A stretch of DNA of 33,750 nucleotides from Oscillospiraceae bacterium (lineage in GTDB: Bacteria; Bacillota; Clostridia; Oscillospirales; Ruminococcaceae). Each line of letters opens with the position of its first letter. Position 1 is the first letter of the stretch. Made by a program: the position numbers and the translations under genes. Below, in pieces: positions 33,240 to 33,750 of this stretch. Location: contig JAFUHM010000033.1 of the NCBI GenBank assembly GCA_017468865.1, positions 1-33,750 on the forward strand, in the 5' to 3' direction. The notes under the pieces are model-generated. The model saw nothing but the letters and a program-made list of their open reading frames with translations, was not told the origin of the DNA and made no database searches.

Positions 33240-33750
33240 TAAATACGATGAAGACGAACAGCTTGAATCCCCCTTTTCGTTTGAGCATCTCAAGCGTTCA
33301 TGGATATACATACGCCGCTATAAATGGGGCATGATGGGCGCACTTGTCCTGTCGATGCTTTCTGCTGTCGCAGGTCTGACAGGTCCTCTTATCACACAAA
33401 GAGCCCTCGATGTGTCGATCCCGGGCAAGGATCTGGGTGAGCTGGCATTTCTCGCACTTCTGTTGGTATGTGTCACAGTCATCGCCACTCTCCTCGGCAA
33501 TCTTTCCGCCCGCATCATGACGAAGACAGGACAGAATATAATCTTTGACATTCGTGAAGACCTGTTCGCCCATCTTCAGAAGCTTCCCTTTTCTTACTAT
33601 GATGAGCGTCCGCACGGCAAGATACTCATTCGTGTCATAAACTATGTGGACAGCGTGTCAAATATGCTGTCAAACGGTATCATCAGCTTTATCCTCGAAA
33701 TAATGAACATGGTGTTCATACTGATATTCATGTTCATAGTCGATGTCAAG
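33232..33750 (+). CDS. Second ABC exporter half-transporter, 5' part (3' end outside window)
   Basis: An open frame runs to the window end. A TTG at 33232 follows a full GGAGGTGA ribosome binding site (33219-33226) and overlaps the previous stop by 8 bases; a GTG at 33223 lies inside that site. The 173 visible residues start LRNKYDEDEQLESPFSFEHL and continue with the transmembrane domain: hydrophobic segments MMGALVLSMLSAVAGLTG, LAFLALLLVCVTVIATLLG and the start of a third, with LPFSYYDERPHGKILIRV as the usual coupling segment. It is the expected partner of the upstream half-transporter. Its ATPase domain is beyond the window. Confidence 0.85.
   Translation, partial: MRNKYDEDEQLESPFSFEHLKRSWIYIRRYKWGMMGALVLSMLSAVAGLTGPLITQRALDVSIPGKDLGELAFLALLLVCVTVIATLLGNLSARIMTKTGQNIIFDIREDLFAHLQKLPFSYYDERPHGKILIRVINYVDSVSNMLSNGIISFILEIMNMVFILIFMFIVDVK

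Overview
The window looks like a chromosomal segment of an anaerobic, fermentative, low-to-mid GC Firmicute, most like Ruminococcus or a relative in Oscillospiraceae. Pointers are the ftsY/rdgB/yhbY/nadD/yqeK/rsfS/leuS gene order, oxygen-sensitive Fe-S redox proteins, strong GGAGG ribosome binding sites, consensus sigma-A promoters, and a large secreted protein with InlB-type repeats. The genus is an inference from gene style. I saw no rRNA, tRNA, CRISPR array or insertion sequence.

Layout. (1) 1-2342, + strand: the end of a large secreted repeat protein, followed by a 32-residue peptide gene with an excellent ribosome binding site. (2) 2482-12710, - strand: a tightly packed run of 13 genes behind one perfect-consensus promoter (ftsY, small membrane protein, rdgB, yhbY, nadD, yqeK, rsfS, membrane protein, leuS, flavin reductase, dolichol-kinase-like protein, HExxH protein, HD hydrolase). 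It ends at a bidirectional terminator. (3) 12862-14581, - strand: pgk and a pentapeptide-repeat protein with their own promoter and terminator. (4) 14820-26106, - strand: an 11-gene redox operon, mdh-fumC-hdrB-hdrC-hdrA-flxD-flxC-flxB-flxA-frdB-frdA, with a promoter before mdh and a strong terminator after frdA. (5) 26567-33750, + strand: gpmA, a CPBP membrane protease, a structured leader RNA before a LURP-one-related protein, a chemoreceptor, and the two halves of a heterodimeric ABC exporter; the second half runs off the window.

The most interesting feature is region 4. One transcript appears to encode every step from oxaloacetate to succinate (malate dehydrogenase, fumarase, a soluble fumarate reductase pair) together with a complete HdrABC-FlxABCD set, the machinery used elsewhere for flavin-based electron bifurcation from NADH. 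No membrane anchor or quinone-binding subunit is encoded. The inferred function is a cytoplasmic NADH:fumarate reductase that could drive ferredoxin reduction with the favourable fumarate/succinate couple. The dehydrogenase looks like an LDH overall but carries the Arg that selects malate/oxaloacetate, which fits this reading. The bifurcation and the physical complex are inferences.

The second notable item is the leader at 28531-28680. Its promoter places transcription start at the base of a closing stem (28532-28539 with 28642-28649). Inside are a 10-bp hairpin and several mutually exclusive pairings, as in a riboswitch, but it matches no class I can recall.
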